DNA of 64,000 bases, taken from Bacteroidales bacterium. Lineage in GTDB: Bacteria > Bacteroidota > Bacteroidia > Bacteroidales > UBA932. The position numbers and the translations under genes are program-made. Positions within the stretch are counted from its first letter, which is position 1; each line of letters starts with the position of its first letter. The DNA lies in assembly GCA_022647615.1 (NCBI GenBank), contig JALCKZ010000001.1, positions 794,178 to 858,177 of the forward strand, given 5' to 3'. Shown piece by piece: positions 34,719 through 43,908 of the stretch. Below the pieces are notes generated by a model. It was not told the DNA's origin, ran no database searches, and saw only the letters and a list, made by a program, of their open reading frames with translations.

Positions 34719-35954
34719 ATGAAAAGAAGAGTTGTAATAACCGGAATGGGAATTTATTCCTGCCTTGGCAAGACGCTGGAGGAGGTGAGAGATTCTTTAT
34801 ATAGCGGGAAATCGGGGATTGTTTTTGACCCGGTCCGCAAAGAGATGGGATTTGTTTCCGCCCTTACCGGAAAGCTGGAAATTCCTAATCTTAAGGGAGT
34901 TCTAAGCCGCAACCAAAGAGTTTATATGCCGGAGGAGGCGCTTTATGCTTATTGTGCTACCGCTGATGCTCTTAAGGCTGCAAAGATTGAGCAAGATTAT
35001 CTGGATACGCATGAGGTAGGTCTTATGTATGGAAATGATTCTAGCGCGGAGCCTGTAATTAGGAGCGTAGATACCATGCGGGAACACAAGGATACATCAA
35101 TGATAGGGAGCGGCGGAATTTTTAAATCCATGAACTCTACCGTCACAATGAATCTTTCCTGCATTTTTAAGCTTAAGGGAATGAATCTTACGGTTTCCGG
35201 AGCTTGCGCAAGCGGCTCACATGCAATAGGTTTAGGAGCTTTGCTTATAGGAGACGGGTTGCAGGATATGGTTGTTTGCGGAGGTGCGCAGGAGGTTAAT
35301 CCCTATTCTGTCTGCAGTTTTGACGGCATTGGAGCGTTTTCAAAAAGGGAGAGTGAGCCGGAGAAAGCTAGCCGTCCTTTTGATAAAAATCGCGACGGAT
35401 TAATTCCTTCCGGAGGTGCGGCAACTGTAATTCTGGAGGATTATGAGAGTGCCGTAAAGCGCGGAGCGCCAATCATTGCGGAGGTTTTAGGATATGGCTT
35501 TTCCTCAAACGGAGACCATATTTCCGTCCCTAACGTAGATGGCCCGGCGCGTTCTTTGGAGATGGCTATTCGCCGCGCGGGTATTCAGAAAAATGAAATA
35601 GGCTACATAAACGCTCACGCCACAAGTACACCTGTCGGTGACCAAAATGAAGCCAAGGCAATTTATAAGGTATTTGGAGACCACATGCCGCCTGTAACTT
35701 CCACAAAATCACAGACAGGGCATGAAATGTGGATGGCAGGAGCAAGCGAGGTGATTTACTCAATGTTGATGATGCAGAATGATTTTATCGGGGCGAATGT
35801 TAATTTTGAAACTCCGGATGAGGATTCTGCAAAATTGAATATTCCGGCAAAGAGATTGGATGCTCATTTTAATATTTTCCTTTCCAACTCTTTTGGATTC
35901 GGCGGCACAAATTCTACGCTTGTGGTAAAGAACCTGCAGAATGGCGGCAAATAA
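34719..35954 (+). CDS. Beta-ketoacyl-ACP synthase (FabF/KAS II-like)
   Basis: 411 residues. The catalytic triad is complete: C163 in VSGACASGSH, H300 in NAHATSTPVGD, H335 in KSQTGHEMWMAGA, plus the C-terminal loop NSFGFGGTNS. It extends an acyl chain by two carbons from malonyl-ACP. It sits next to a dedicated ACP and an acyltransferase rather than in a fab operon, as in aryl-polyene and flexirubin-type clusters. No chain-length factor, ketoreductase or dehydratase follows in this window, so the pathway must borrow them or be reduced. Confidence 0.92.
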   Translation: MKRRVVITGMGIYSCLGKTLEEVRDSLYSGKSGIVFDPVRKEMGFVSALTGKLEIPNLKGVLSRNQRVYMPEEALYAYCATADALKAAKIEQDYLDTHEVGLMYGNDSSAEPVIRSVDTMREHKDTSMIGSGGIFKSMNSTVTMNLSCIFKLKGMNLTVSGACASGSHAIGLGALLIGDGLQDMVVCGGAQEVNPYSVCSFDGIGAFSKRESEPEKASRPFDKNRDGLIPSGGAATVILEDYESAVKRGAPIIAEVLGYGFSSNGDHISVPNVDGPARSLEMAIRRAGIQKNEIGYINAHATSTPVGDQNEAKAIYKVFGDHMPPVTSTKSQTGHEMWMAGASEVIYSMLMMQNDFIGANVNFETPDEDSAKLNIPAKRLDAHFNIFLSNSFGFGGTNSTLVVKNLQNGGK

Positions 35955-35997
35955 TAAGTAATTAAAAATTAGATAGATAGTTCTAAAAATAAAAGGT

Positions 35998-36246
35998 ATG
36001 ACAACAGCAGAGATTGAAGCAAAAGCAAAAAAAGTTCTGGCAGAAGAATTTGAAGTAGAAGAAGATGTAATTACTCCTGATGCAGACATCAAGAAAACCC
36101 TAAACCTGGACAGCCTTAGTCTTGTGGATCTTGTTGCTTTAATGGAAGAGACCTTCGGAGTTAAAATCAAGGGGACGGAAATAGTTAAAATTAAGACATT
36201 TACAGAGTTATATAATTTTATACTTGCAAGGATAGAGAGCAAGTAA
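35998..36246 (+). CDS. Acyl carrier protein
   Basis: 82 residues, acidic. The phosphopantetheine serine is S39 in LNLDSLSLVDLVALME. Helices flank it as usual. Cluster ACPs of this kind hold the growing chain for the neighbouring ketosynthase. The gap to the ketosynthase gene is 43 bases and to the MMPL gene 13 bases. Confidence 0.93.
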   Translation: MTTAEIEAKAKKVLAEEFEVEEDVITPDADIKKTLNLDSLSLVDLVALMEETFGVKIKGTEIVKIKTFTELYNFILARIESK

Positions 36247-36259
36247 TTGCTTTTCCCAA

Positions 36260-37663
36260 ATGACAAAATTTATACTGGCCGCTTTCCGCTTCTTTAAGGA
36301 GCATAAGGCGGCTTTTTACATAGTACTGATTTCCAGCTTTATCCTCTTTGCATTTTTTGGAGCAAAAATGCATTATGAAGAGGATATTTCCAAGTTGCTT
36401 CCATCTGCGGGGAACAATAACGGAGCCCGCTATGCATTTGATAAATTAAGGGTCAAGGATAAGATTTTTCTAGAATTTGTTCCGCGCGGCACGCAAATTT
36501 CAAATTCCGGCAGTACTAAGGAAAATGCAGGGGCAGAGGGAGTTACACCAGACAGCCTGATTTTATGCGCTGATACTTTTTGCGATTCTCTTATTGCTCA
36601 TAATGGCGGTGAGATAGAGAATGTACTTTGGAAAATTGATGACACTTTGGTTCAAAATGCCGTCTCTTTCATCTTTGAAAATGCCCCCGTTTTTTTGCCT
36701 GCGGACTTCTATCCGCGCTTTGACAGGATGCTGCAACCGGCTGTGCTGGATTCACTTATGGCGGCCAACACGGAGCTTCTGTCCTCTCCCGAGGGGAGCG
36801 CATATTATGATATCATAAGAGAGGATCCTCTTGCTTTGCGCAATCTTTTCTCTGCCAAAAGCGCATCGTCCGGCAGCGTTTCAAATGGCAGCGCCCCTGC
36901 TGCAGGCAATTCCGGTAACCCGCTTAAAGATTCTGATTATAAAATAATTAGCAATCACTTTTTTTCTCCCGACAGTACAATGGCCCTTGCGTTTTTGTCC
37001 CCGTCATTTAAATCATTTGACAGCAAAAGCGGAACCCGGCTGGTGAATAATTTGCAAAAAGAGATTGCCTCTTTTGAGGCGGCCAACCCCGGAGTTGAGG
37101 TTTTATTTTATGGCTCTCCGGTGCAGAGCGTTTTTAATTCCAAAAGGATAAAGAAAGATTTGACAATCACGGTAAGTATTTCATTGTTACTTATTTGCTT
37201 AATCATAGGTTTTTCATTCCGGAAGACCATAGGAGGATTTAAAGTTCTTGTTTTGCTTTTATTGCCGCTTATTTACGGGATAGTGTTTGCCCTTGCGATG
37301 ATGTATTTTATCCAAGGTTCCATGTCATTTATCTCTTTGGGCATAGGCTCTTTGGTAATTGGAGTTGCGCTTAGTTATTGTCTCCACGTGATAACTCATT
37401 ACTCTTATCTTTATGACCCGGAGAGGGTAATAAAAGAGCAAACCAAACCTGTGATGCTGGGGTGTATCACAACCATTGGAGCTCTTATGGGACTGATGTT
37501 TACGCGGTCGTCCCTGTTAAGAGATTTTGGCCTGTTTGCCTCATTGGTAATGCTTGGTACAACCCTTTCCGCTTTGCTTTTCTTGCCGCAGTTTTTTAAA
37601 ACAAAGGCTCCAAAAACCATGAACGGAGAGGGCAACAACAACAACGATAATGATAAGCGATAA
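36260..37663 (+). CDS. MMPL/RND-type lipid exporter, N-terminal half
   Basis: 467 residues: one membrane helix (AAFYIVLISSFILFAFFGA), a periplasmic loop of about 280 residues, then five helices (LTITVSISLLLICLIIGF to LFASLVMLGTTLSALLFL) with the RND/MMPL segment SFISLGIGSLVIGVALSYCLHV. That is exactly half of a 12-helix MMPL protein. Its last residues (NNNNDNDKR) come from an AAC/GATAAT repeat shared with the next reading frame. Removing one base in that repeat joins the two frames. Likely a frameshifted single exporter gene; two separate half-transporters is the alternative. Export of the cluster's lipid product is inferred. Confidence 0.85.
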   Translation: MTKFILAAFRFFKEHKAAFYIVLISSFILFAFFGAKMHYEEDISKLLPSAGNNNGARYAFDKLRVKDKIFLEFVPRGTQISNSGSTKENAGAEGVTPDSLILCADTFCDSLIAHNGGEIENVLWKIDDTLVQNAVSFIFENAPVFLPADFYPRFDRMLQPAVLDSLMAANTELLSSPEGSAYYDIIREDPLALRNLFSAKSASSGSVSNGSAPAAGNSGNPLKDSDYKIISNHFFSPDSTMALAFLSPSFKSFDSKSGTRLVNNLQKEIASFEAANPGVEVLFYGSPVQSVFNSKRIKKDLTITVSISLLLICLIIGFSFRKTIGGFKVLVLLLLPLIYGIVFALAMMYFIQGSMSFISLGIGSLVIGVALSYCLHVITHYSYLYDPERVIKEQTKPVMLGCITTIGALMGLMFTRSSLLRDFGLFASLVMLGTTLSALLFLPQFFKTKAPKTMNGEGNNNNDNDKR

Positions 37664-37675
37664 TGATAATGACAA
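37647..37675 (+). repeat. GATAAT repeat at the MMPL frame junction
   Basis: A short run of GATAAT-like hexamers, preceded by AAC triplets, spans the overlap of the two MMPL reading frames. Both frames encode Asn/Asp-rich peptides in this stretch. Such tracts are prone to slippage. Confidence 0.7.
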
Positions 37676-38984
37676 CGGGGAGCTTGTAAGTTCTGATAAT
37701 AAGGCATTTAGAGTAATTGAAAGAATTACGTCTTATCCTTATCATAAAAAATCCTGGCTGATTGCTTTAGTACTTCTGGTATTTTCCGCCTCTCTTATAA
37801 TTACGGGGGGGAAGGCAAAATTTGATACGGACATAACTCATCTTGGATATTATGAACCTAAGGTTGTACGAGCCAATAATCTTTATACAGAGAAAGTTAT
37901 GCACGGACTGACTCAGAAATATTATGCGGTCTTTGCCAGGTCGCTGGACTCTGCGCTCAGGTACAATCAGAAAATTGGATACATCTGTCGGGATTTAAAA
38001 CAGAGAGGGGAGATTGCAAAATACTCCAACTCTTCCGCGCTGCTTTTGCCTGAAGATGAGCAAAATGCGCGTATAAATTTTTGGAATAATTATTGGACTC
38101 CCGATAGAAAGCAAGAGGTTAAAAGTCTTATTATAAAGGCAGGGGAGAGGGCAGGATTTGAGGCGGATATGTTTTCTCCGTTTTATGAAATGGTGGAAAA
38201 ACAATATAAGCCCGTGAGTCTATATGATTCCAATGTGCTGCCAAATAGCTTGATGTCCAATATGATAGAACATACAGGAGACACCTGGCTTGTATTTACT
38301 GCCGTTAAGGCTCCGGCGGAGAATTTTAAAAAAATCTCAAAGTTTATAGCGCGCGGAGGAGTTTACGGAAAACCTGAATCAGTTTCATCGGGGAACGCGG
38401 CTGCCGCGGAAAACGAGCTGGCAAAGCATACGCTGGTTGTGGATCCGTTCTTCTATACATCTGATATGGTGAGTATTATGAGCCATGATTTTAATCTTGT
38501 GCTTATGATTTCCTCTATTTTTGTTCTAATAGTTTTGCTGCTTTCTATGCGGAATGTTGTTTATGCGCTAATAGCTTTTCTTCCAATGGGAATGAGCTGG
38601 TATATTGTGCTTGGAGCAATGGCAGCTGCGGGAGTGGAATTTAATCTCATAAATATTATAATCTCCACTTTCATCTTTGGAATGGGAGTTGATTACAGCA
38701 TATTTGTGATGGATGGATTAACGCATGAAAATAGAGTGAGCGGGAGGGATATGTCCGGAGCATCCGGCAAGGAACTGCTTGTATATCACAAGAGTGCAAT
38801 TTTCTTCTCTGCGTGCATATTAATTATTGCGGTGGTTTCATTGATGTTTGCGGTTCACCCCGCAATTTCATCAATAGGGTTTTCTACCCTTGTGGGAATG
38901 ATTTCTACCATTATGATTACTTTTGTTTTGCAGCCATGGCTTTTTGAGGCTTATGAAAAAGTCAGGGCAAAGGTGAAAAAGTAG
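37650..38984 (+). CDS. MMPL/RND-type lipid exporter, C-terminal half
   Basis: 444 residues in the +1 frame relative to the preceding half, overlapping it by 14 bases. The layout repeats: first helix (KSWLIALVLLVFSASLIITGG), periplasmic domain (FDTDITHLGYYEPKVVRANN onward), then five helices with FNLINIIISTFIFGMGVDYSIFVMDG, the MMPL counterpart of the NN-half motif. The ATG lies inside the overlap, so translation might restart by coupling if the split is real. It is followed by the FAD oxidoreductase after 16 bases. Confidence 0.85.
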   Translation: MISDNDNDNGELVSSDNKAFRVIERITSYPYHKKSWLIALVLLVFSASLIITGGKAKFDTDITHLGYYEPKVVRANNLYTEKVMHGLTQKYYAVFARSLDSALRYNQKIGYICRDLKQRGEIAKYSNSSALLLPEDEQNARINFWNNYWTPDRKQEVKSLIIKAGERAGFEADMFSPFYEMVEKQYKPVSLYDSNVLPNSLMSNMIEHTGDTWLVFTAVKAPAENFKKISKFIARGGVYGKPESVSSGNAAAAENELAKHTLVVDPFFYTSDMVSIMSHDFNLVLMISSIFVLIVLLLSMRNVVYALIAFLPMGMSWYIVLGAMAAAGVEFNLINIIISTFIFGMGVDYSIFVMDGLTHENRVSGRDMSGASGKELLVYHKSAIFFSACILIIAVVSLMFAVHPAISSIGFSTLVGMISTIMITFVLQPWLFEAYEKVRAKVKK

Positions 38985-39000
38985 TTGAAAAGGAATAGAT

Positions 39001-40522
39001 ATGTCTTCTAAAAGCTTTGATACTCTAATAATTGGAAGCGGACTTGGCGGTCTGGAATGTGCTTATATTCTTGCAAAGCATGGGAGAAGGGTTTGCGTGG
39101 TTGAGAAGAATCATTCCATTGGCGGGTGTTTGCAAAGCTTTAAACGCGGTGATAATGAATATGATACCGGCTTTCACTATGTAGGAGGTTTGGGCAAGGG
39201 ACAAATCCTGCATAATATTTTTTCTTATTTCAAGCTGATGGATTTGCCTTGGCATCAACTGGATACCGACGGATACAATGAGGTAATTTTAGGAGAAAAA
39301 TCTTATCTTTTTGCTAACGGATATGAGAATTTCGCCCGTAAACTTTCTGAATATTTCCCTGAAGATGAGGCTGCTCTTAACAGATATGTTTTCTTCTTAA
39401 GGTCTGTAGGAAAGGAAATTACAGGCCCACTTATGGCGCATGAAGAAGATATTGCCTTCCGCACAAAACTGTTTTCAGATTCTGCATATTGTTTTTTGCG
39501 TGAGACCATAAAGAATACAGAATTGCTAAATGTCTTGAGCGGGGATTCTTTAAAGCTGGAGCTTCACAGGGAGACATTGCCGCTCTATTTATTTGCTCAG
39601 ATAAACAGTTCTTTTGTGCAGAGTGCTTGGAGATTATGCGGAAGAGGTTCTATGATAGCAGACTCTCTTTCAAATGGAATAAAAAAGATGGGCGGAGAAA
39701 TAATGACAGATTCTGCTGTCAGCCAGCTTATTGAAAAAGAGGGGAAAATAACGGAGGCTGAGGATTATTAACAACAGCGGAGAGAGTGTGAGAATTTCTG
39801 CGGATAATTTTATCTCTGATGTTCACCCCGGGATTACCCTTAATCTTATTAAAGAGACTCATCTTGTACGTCCGGTGTTCCGTCATAGAATTAATAATCT
39901 TGGAGAGACCTACGGAATGTTTACCGTAAATATTGCTCTAAAGCCCGGCCGTGTACAGTACAGAAACAGAAACGTTTACTATTATTCTCCGGAGGTGGGT
40001 TCACCTTGGGAGATTTCAGATATGCTGGGGGATGGCAAGGTGCATGGCGTGCTGATAAGTTATCAGGTCCCTGCCAATGGTGAATTTGCTCAGATAATAG
40101 ATTTGCTTGCTCCGATGAGTTTTTCTGAAGTTGAAAAATGGAAGGATACCTCTGTCGGAAAGAGAGGAGAGGATTATAAAGAGTTTAAGAGGAAAAAGGC
40201 TGAGGAATGTATTGCTTTGGCAGAGAGATGCATACCTGGGCTAAGAGATTCCATCGGGAGTATATGTACAAGCTCCCCGCTTACTTATATGAACTATACC
40301 GGAACGGTTAATGGCGCTGCATACGGCATTAGAAAAGATTGCAATAATCTGCTGTGTACGCTTTTGGCGCCTAAAACTCCAATTCCGAATTTGTATTTTA
40401 CCGGGCAAAATTTAAATTTGCACGGAATCCTTGGTGTCTCAATTACCTCATTTTTAACTTGTTCTGCGGTTATTGGGCTTAAGGAAGCAACTGCAGGATT
40501 GGACTTGAATCTGGAGATGTGA
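39001..40522 (+). pseudogene. FAD-dependent oxidoreductase (phytoene desaturase/RetSat-like), frameshifted
   Basis: Two frames make one protein. Frame one (39001-39771, 256 codons) starts with the FAD-binding IIGSGLGGLECAYILAKHGRR and ends prematurely after GKITEAEDY. Frame two (about 39766-40522, one base shifted) continues IINNSGESVRISADNFISDVHP and ends with the C-terminal FAD site NLYFTGQNLNLHGILGVSI. A single extra base within GCTGAGGATTATT at about 39760-39770 accounts for the break. Members reduce or desaturate polyene or retinol-like chains. Decay, a base-calling error and a programmed shift are all possible; no classical slippery heptamer was recognised. Confidence 0.8.
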
Positions 40523-40603
40523 TGTGCCGGCAAATTTTTGGAGTAATAATTGCAGTATCAGCAGGGGCAAAATATAGGATTAACAGATATAAATTGAGAA
40601 GAA

Positions 40604-41245
40604 ATGACTACTTATAATAAGGTATCTAAAGTTATTTTTGCGGCGTTATTTTTTGTTTTCTCTTTTTCAGCGGTGCTTGCACAAAATGCAGAACAACAGA
40701 GAATTATAAAAAAGATAGCGGATGCTAATGCAAAATACGGAACAGTGGAATGCGGATTTGTGCAGGTTAAGCATATGATGGGGGTGAAAAGTGATTTAAA
40801 TTCCTCCGGCACTCTATATTTTAAGCGCTCATCTGGGCAGCTTAATATGAAATATGACAAGCCGGCGGGTAATCAGCTCCTTGTGAACGGGGATAAATTG
40901 GTTCTTGCAAAAGGCTCAAAGAAAACTGCTTACAGTACAAAAACAGATGCGCGCATGAGGAACCTTAAGAATACGTTGGTCACTGCAATTTCCGGTGATG
41001 TAAACGGTGCGGCAAAAGAGAATAATGCATCTATCACTTATGGAGATTCTGACAAATATTATACGTTTGAATTGAATAAAGGGAAGGGAGCAAAGAACGG
41101 GGTTGTGGCTTTAATCCTGTATTACAGCAAGAAAGACTGCTCTTTATGCCTTATGAAGATGGAAGAGGGAAACGGAAATTATACGCTTTATAAAACCCCG
41201 GCGAAGGAGTTTAATAAAGTTCTTCCTGCCGGAATTTTTGAATAG
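40604..41245 (+). CDS. LolA-like outer-membrane lipoprotein/lipid carrier
   Basis: 213 residues. A signal peptide ends at VLAQ. The body (ANAKYGTVECGFVQVKHM, SSGTLYFKRSSGQLNMKYDKPAGNQLLVNGDKLVLA) is the open-barrel pattern of the LolA superfamily, periplasmic carriers of acylated molecules. In aryl-polyene-type clusters a LolA paralogue is thought to ferry the finished lipid to the outer membrane, and the same is inferred here. It is 4 bases from the DUF5686 gene. Confidence 0.85.
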   Translation: MTTYNKVSKVIFAALFFVFSFSAVLAQNAEQQRIIKKIADANAKYGTVECGFVQVKHMMGVKSDLNSSGTLYFKRSSGQLNMKYDKPAGNQLLVNGDKLVLAKGSKKTAYSTKTDARMRNLKNTLVTAISGDVNGAAKENNASITYGDSDKYYTFELNKGKGAKNGVVALILYYSKKDCSLCLMKMEEGNGNYTLYKTPAKEFNKVLPAGIFE

Positions 41246-41249
41246 ATAA

Positions 41250-43859
41250 ATGTTATTAAACGATATAACTATCGGGATAAAAAAGAAGAAAATAGTGCTG
41301 GCTCTTTGTCTAATTGCCAGTATAATTATCTCATTGCCAAGTTTTTCTTTTGCCCAGGTGACAAAAGTCAAGGGCAGGGTTACAGATGCTAAAACCGGCG
41401 AGCCTATCCCTTTTGCGAGTGTCTTTTTTAAGAATACCACAATTGGAGTCTCCACAGATTTGGATGGTTATTATACTATGGAAACGCGCAAACCCACCGA
41501 CGGTATTTTGTGCGCCATGATTATTGGCTATGATCAGCAGGAATTTCCAATTGTTAAGGGAGGTTTTAAGGAGGTTAATTTTGCTCTTAATGAGCAGATT
41601 ACAAATCTTAATGCTATTGTTGTGAAACCGGATGACCACTATGTCCGCTCCATCCTTCAGAGGATAGACGACAACAAATACAGAAATGATCCGGAGCAGA
41701 GAGAGCGTTATGACTGTGGTATTTACAGCAAAATGGAGCTTGATTTGACAAACGCTGATGAGCAGATTAAGAGCAAGTTGCTGCGTAAAAATTTTGGATT
41801 TGTTTTTAATTACATGGATACTTCTGTAATTTCCGGACAGCCGTATTTGCCCGTAATGATTTCTGAGGCAAATTCTCATTTTTATCATCAGAAGAATCCC
41901 GTTGTAAACAAGGAAGTTATAAAGGCTAGCAAAATCTCAGGTATCAAAGATGAATACACTTTGGCGCAGTTTACCGGAAATATGAACGTCAAGACAAATT
42001 TTTATGATAATTATATAAATATTTTTGGAGTGCAGCTTCCGTCTCCAATTTCTTCAGTTGGAAACGTGTATTATAATTACTACTTGATTGACAGCACAAA
42101 AATTGGAGGTAGAAAGACTTACAAAATAAGATACCATCCGTCAAAGCTGGTTTCATCTCCTGTGTTTGACGGAGAGATGTCAATTGATGCTCAAGACTTT
42201 GCGTTAAAGGATATTCACGCAAAATTAAAGAAGGGTTCTAATGTTAACTGGATTAGAGACCTTGTAATTGATGTTGAGAATGAGAGAGTTGCCGGCGGCA
42301 ATGCCGGCGGGGGAAAATCTGTCGGGAGCTTGACGGACTCTGTGTGGTTTTTTAAGCAGGATAAAGTGTATGCAGATTTCTCCGTTACGCTAAGAGATTC
42401 CTCCAAGATGATTTCTTTTTTGGGTCGCCGACAGGTTGATTATCTGCATCCGCGTTTTGACACGCAATTGCCTGATAGTGTGGCTAAAATAAATACCAGC
42501 GTTATTGTCAACGGAAATGTTTTAAATAATGATGAGTCTTATTGGGACAAAGTGAGACCTTATGCGCTGACCACAAAAGAGAGCAATATTTATAAAATGG
42601 TGGATTCCATTAAAAATGTTCCGCTGTACAGAAATATTTATACCGTTATTAATACCATATTCAACGGCTATTACGATACTAAATACGTGGGGTTTGGCCC
42701 TTACTTTAAAATATTCAGCTTCAATAATTTGGAGGGGGCGCGCTTTCAGATGGGAGCAAGGACAAATGACAATTTCAGCAAGAAGTGGAGGTTCATGCTT
42801 TATGGTGCATACGGAACAAAAGACCAGAACTTTAAGGGGGGCGGTACTGTAGAATATATGTTTAGCAATCAGCCAACTAAAAAAATCACGTTGAGCTTTA
42901 AGCATGATGCTCTGCAGCTTGGAAAAGGAATAGATGCCTTTACGGAGGGCAATATACTTTCTTCTGTGCTTGCAAAAGGTAATAGTCAGAAACTCAGTCC
43001 GGTAAACGATTTCTCTTTACAATATCTGCATGAGTGGAGAACGGGTTTTGATAATACTTTTGCAATAGAGAGCAGGAGAATTTACTCCAACAAATATGTT
43101 CCTATGTTTGCTCCTGATAGTACGCACATTTCATCAGTTGCAGCAAATCAATTCCATTACACGGCGCGTTTCTCTTGGAATGAGACAGTTACGCGCGGCG
43201 TGTTTGACAAACAATACATGTTTACAAAATTCCCTGTTATCACGATTGATTTGATTGCTGCCGTTAAAGGTCTGAGCAACAATAGTTACAGCTATTTCAG
43301 AACAGAGGGAAAAGTTGAGTATAATTTGCAGCTGCCTCCTGTCGGAGTTTCAAATATCCAGTTATCCGGCGGAAGAATAATAGGCAAAGTGCCTTATCCG
43401 CTGCTTAAATTGCATGAGGGCAACGGTACGTATTTCCATGATGCAACTGCGTTTACATGCATGGACTTTTATGAATTTGCATCTGACACTTGGGTAACTT
43501 TATTTTATGAGCATAACTTCAAAGGATTTTTCCTGGGTAAAATTCCGTTGCTAAAAAGATTGCAGTGGCGTGAAATATTTACATACAAGGCCGCTTATGG
43601 AACTTTGTCAAAACGCAACAATGGCAGTACCTCTGACGGTAACGGAGCGGCATCACAAGCAGAAATTTTGTTCCCGGAAAAAATGTCCTCTCTTAGCAGA
43701 CCGTACATGGAGGCCGGAGTTGGTATATCTAACATTTTCAGAATGTTCCGCGTAGATGCAACATGGCGTTTAACACACCGCTATCACACAATTGGCGGAG
43801 TGAGCAAACCGGTACACAATCGTTTTGCATTAACATTTGGAATAGAGCTTAGGTTCTAA
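41250..43859 (+). CDS. DUF5686 outer-membrane protein with carboxypeptidase-like regulatory domain
   Basis: 869 residues. A late signal peptide (hydrophobic about 15-35, ending SFAQ) is followed by a CarboxypepD_reg-like domain (VKGRVTDAKTGEPIPFASVFFKN, about 40-120) and a long beta-rich barrel region ending LTFGIELRF. This is the DUF5686 architecture common in Bacteroidetes, whose role is unknown. It closes the lipid gene run and lies 4 bases from the LolA-like gene, so an outer-membrane step in the same pathway is plausible. CTGTCGGGA-family sites are at 41269 and 42319. Confidence 0.85.
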   Translation: MLLNDITIGIKKKKIVLALCLIASIIISLPSFSFAQVTKVKGRVTDAKTGEPIPFASVFFKNTTIGVSTDLDGYYTMETRKPTDGILCAMIIGYDQQEFPIVKGGFKEVNFALNEQITNLNAIVVKPDDHYVRSILQRIDDNKYRNDPEQRERYDCGIYSKMELDLTNADEQIKSKLLRKNFGFVFNYMDTSVISGQPYLPVMISEANSHFYHQKNPVVNKEVIKASKISGIKDEYTLAQFTGNMNVKTNFYDNYINIFGVQLPSPISSVGNVYYNYYLIDSTKIGGRKTYKIRYHPSKLVSSPVFDGEMSIDAQDFALKDIHAKLKKGSNVNWIRDLVIDVENERVAGGNAGGGKSVGSLTDSVWFFKQDKVYADFSVTLRDSSKMISFLGRRQVDYLHPRFDTQLPDSVAKINTSVIVNGNVLNNDESYWDKVRPYALTTKESNIYKMVDSIKNVPLYRNIYTVINTIFNGYYDTKYVGFGPYFKIFSFNNLEGARFQMGARTNDNFSKKWRFMLYGAYGTKDQNFKGGGTVEYMFSNQPTKKITLSFKHDALQLGKGIDAFTEGNILSSVLAKGNSQKLSPVNDFSLQYLHEWRTGFDNTFAIESRRIYSNKYVPMFAPDSTHISSVAANQFHYTARFSWNETVTRGVFDKQYMFTKFPVITIDLIAAVKGLSNNSYSYFRTEGKVEYNLQLPPVGVSNIQLSGGRIIGKVPYPLLKLHEGNGTYFHDATAFTCMDFYEFASDTWVTLFYEHNFKGFFLGKIPLLKRLQWREIFTYKAAYGTLSKRNNGSTSDGNGAASQAEILFPEKMSSLSRPYMEAGVGISNIFRMFRVDATWRLTHRYHTIGGVSKPVHNRFALTFGIELRF

Positions 43860-43908
43860 TTTGAGCTGTTGATTTTAGCTTGCGTTACTGACTCTAACTA
43901 TTCTCTTT

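Noticed and set aside
35760-36266. 168-codon minus-strand frame over the ACP gene
   Set aside because: The plus strand codes a canonical acyl carrier protein with the LDSLS motif.
40250-40270. CATCGGGAG, CTGTCGGAA and similar words as members of the iterated motif
   Set aside because: They differ from CTRTCGSGA by one base and were left out so that the count stays strict.
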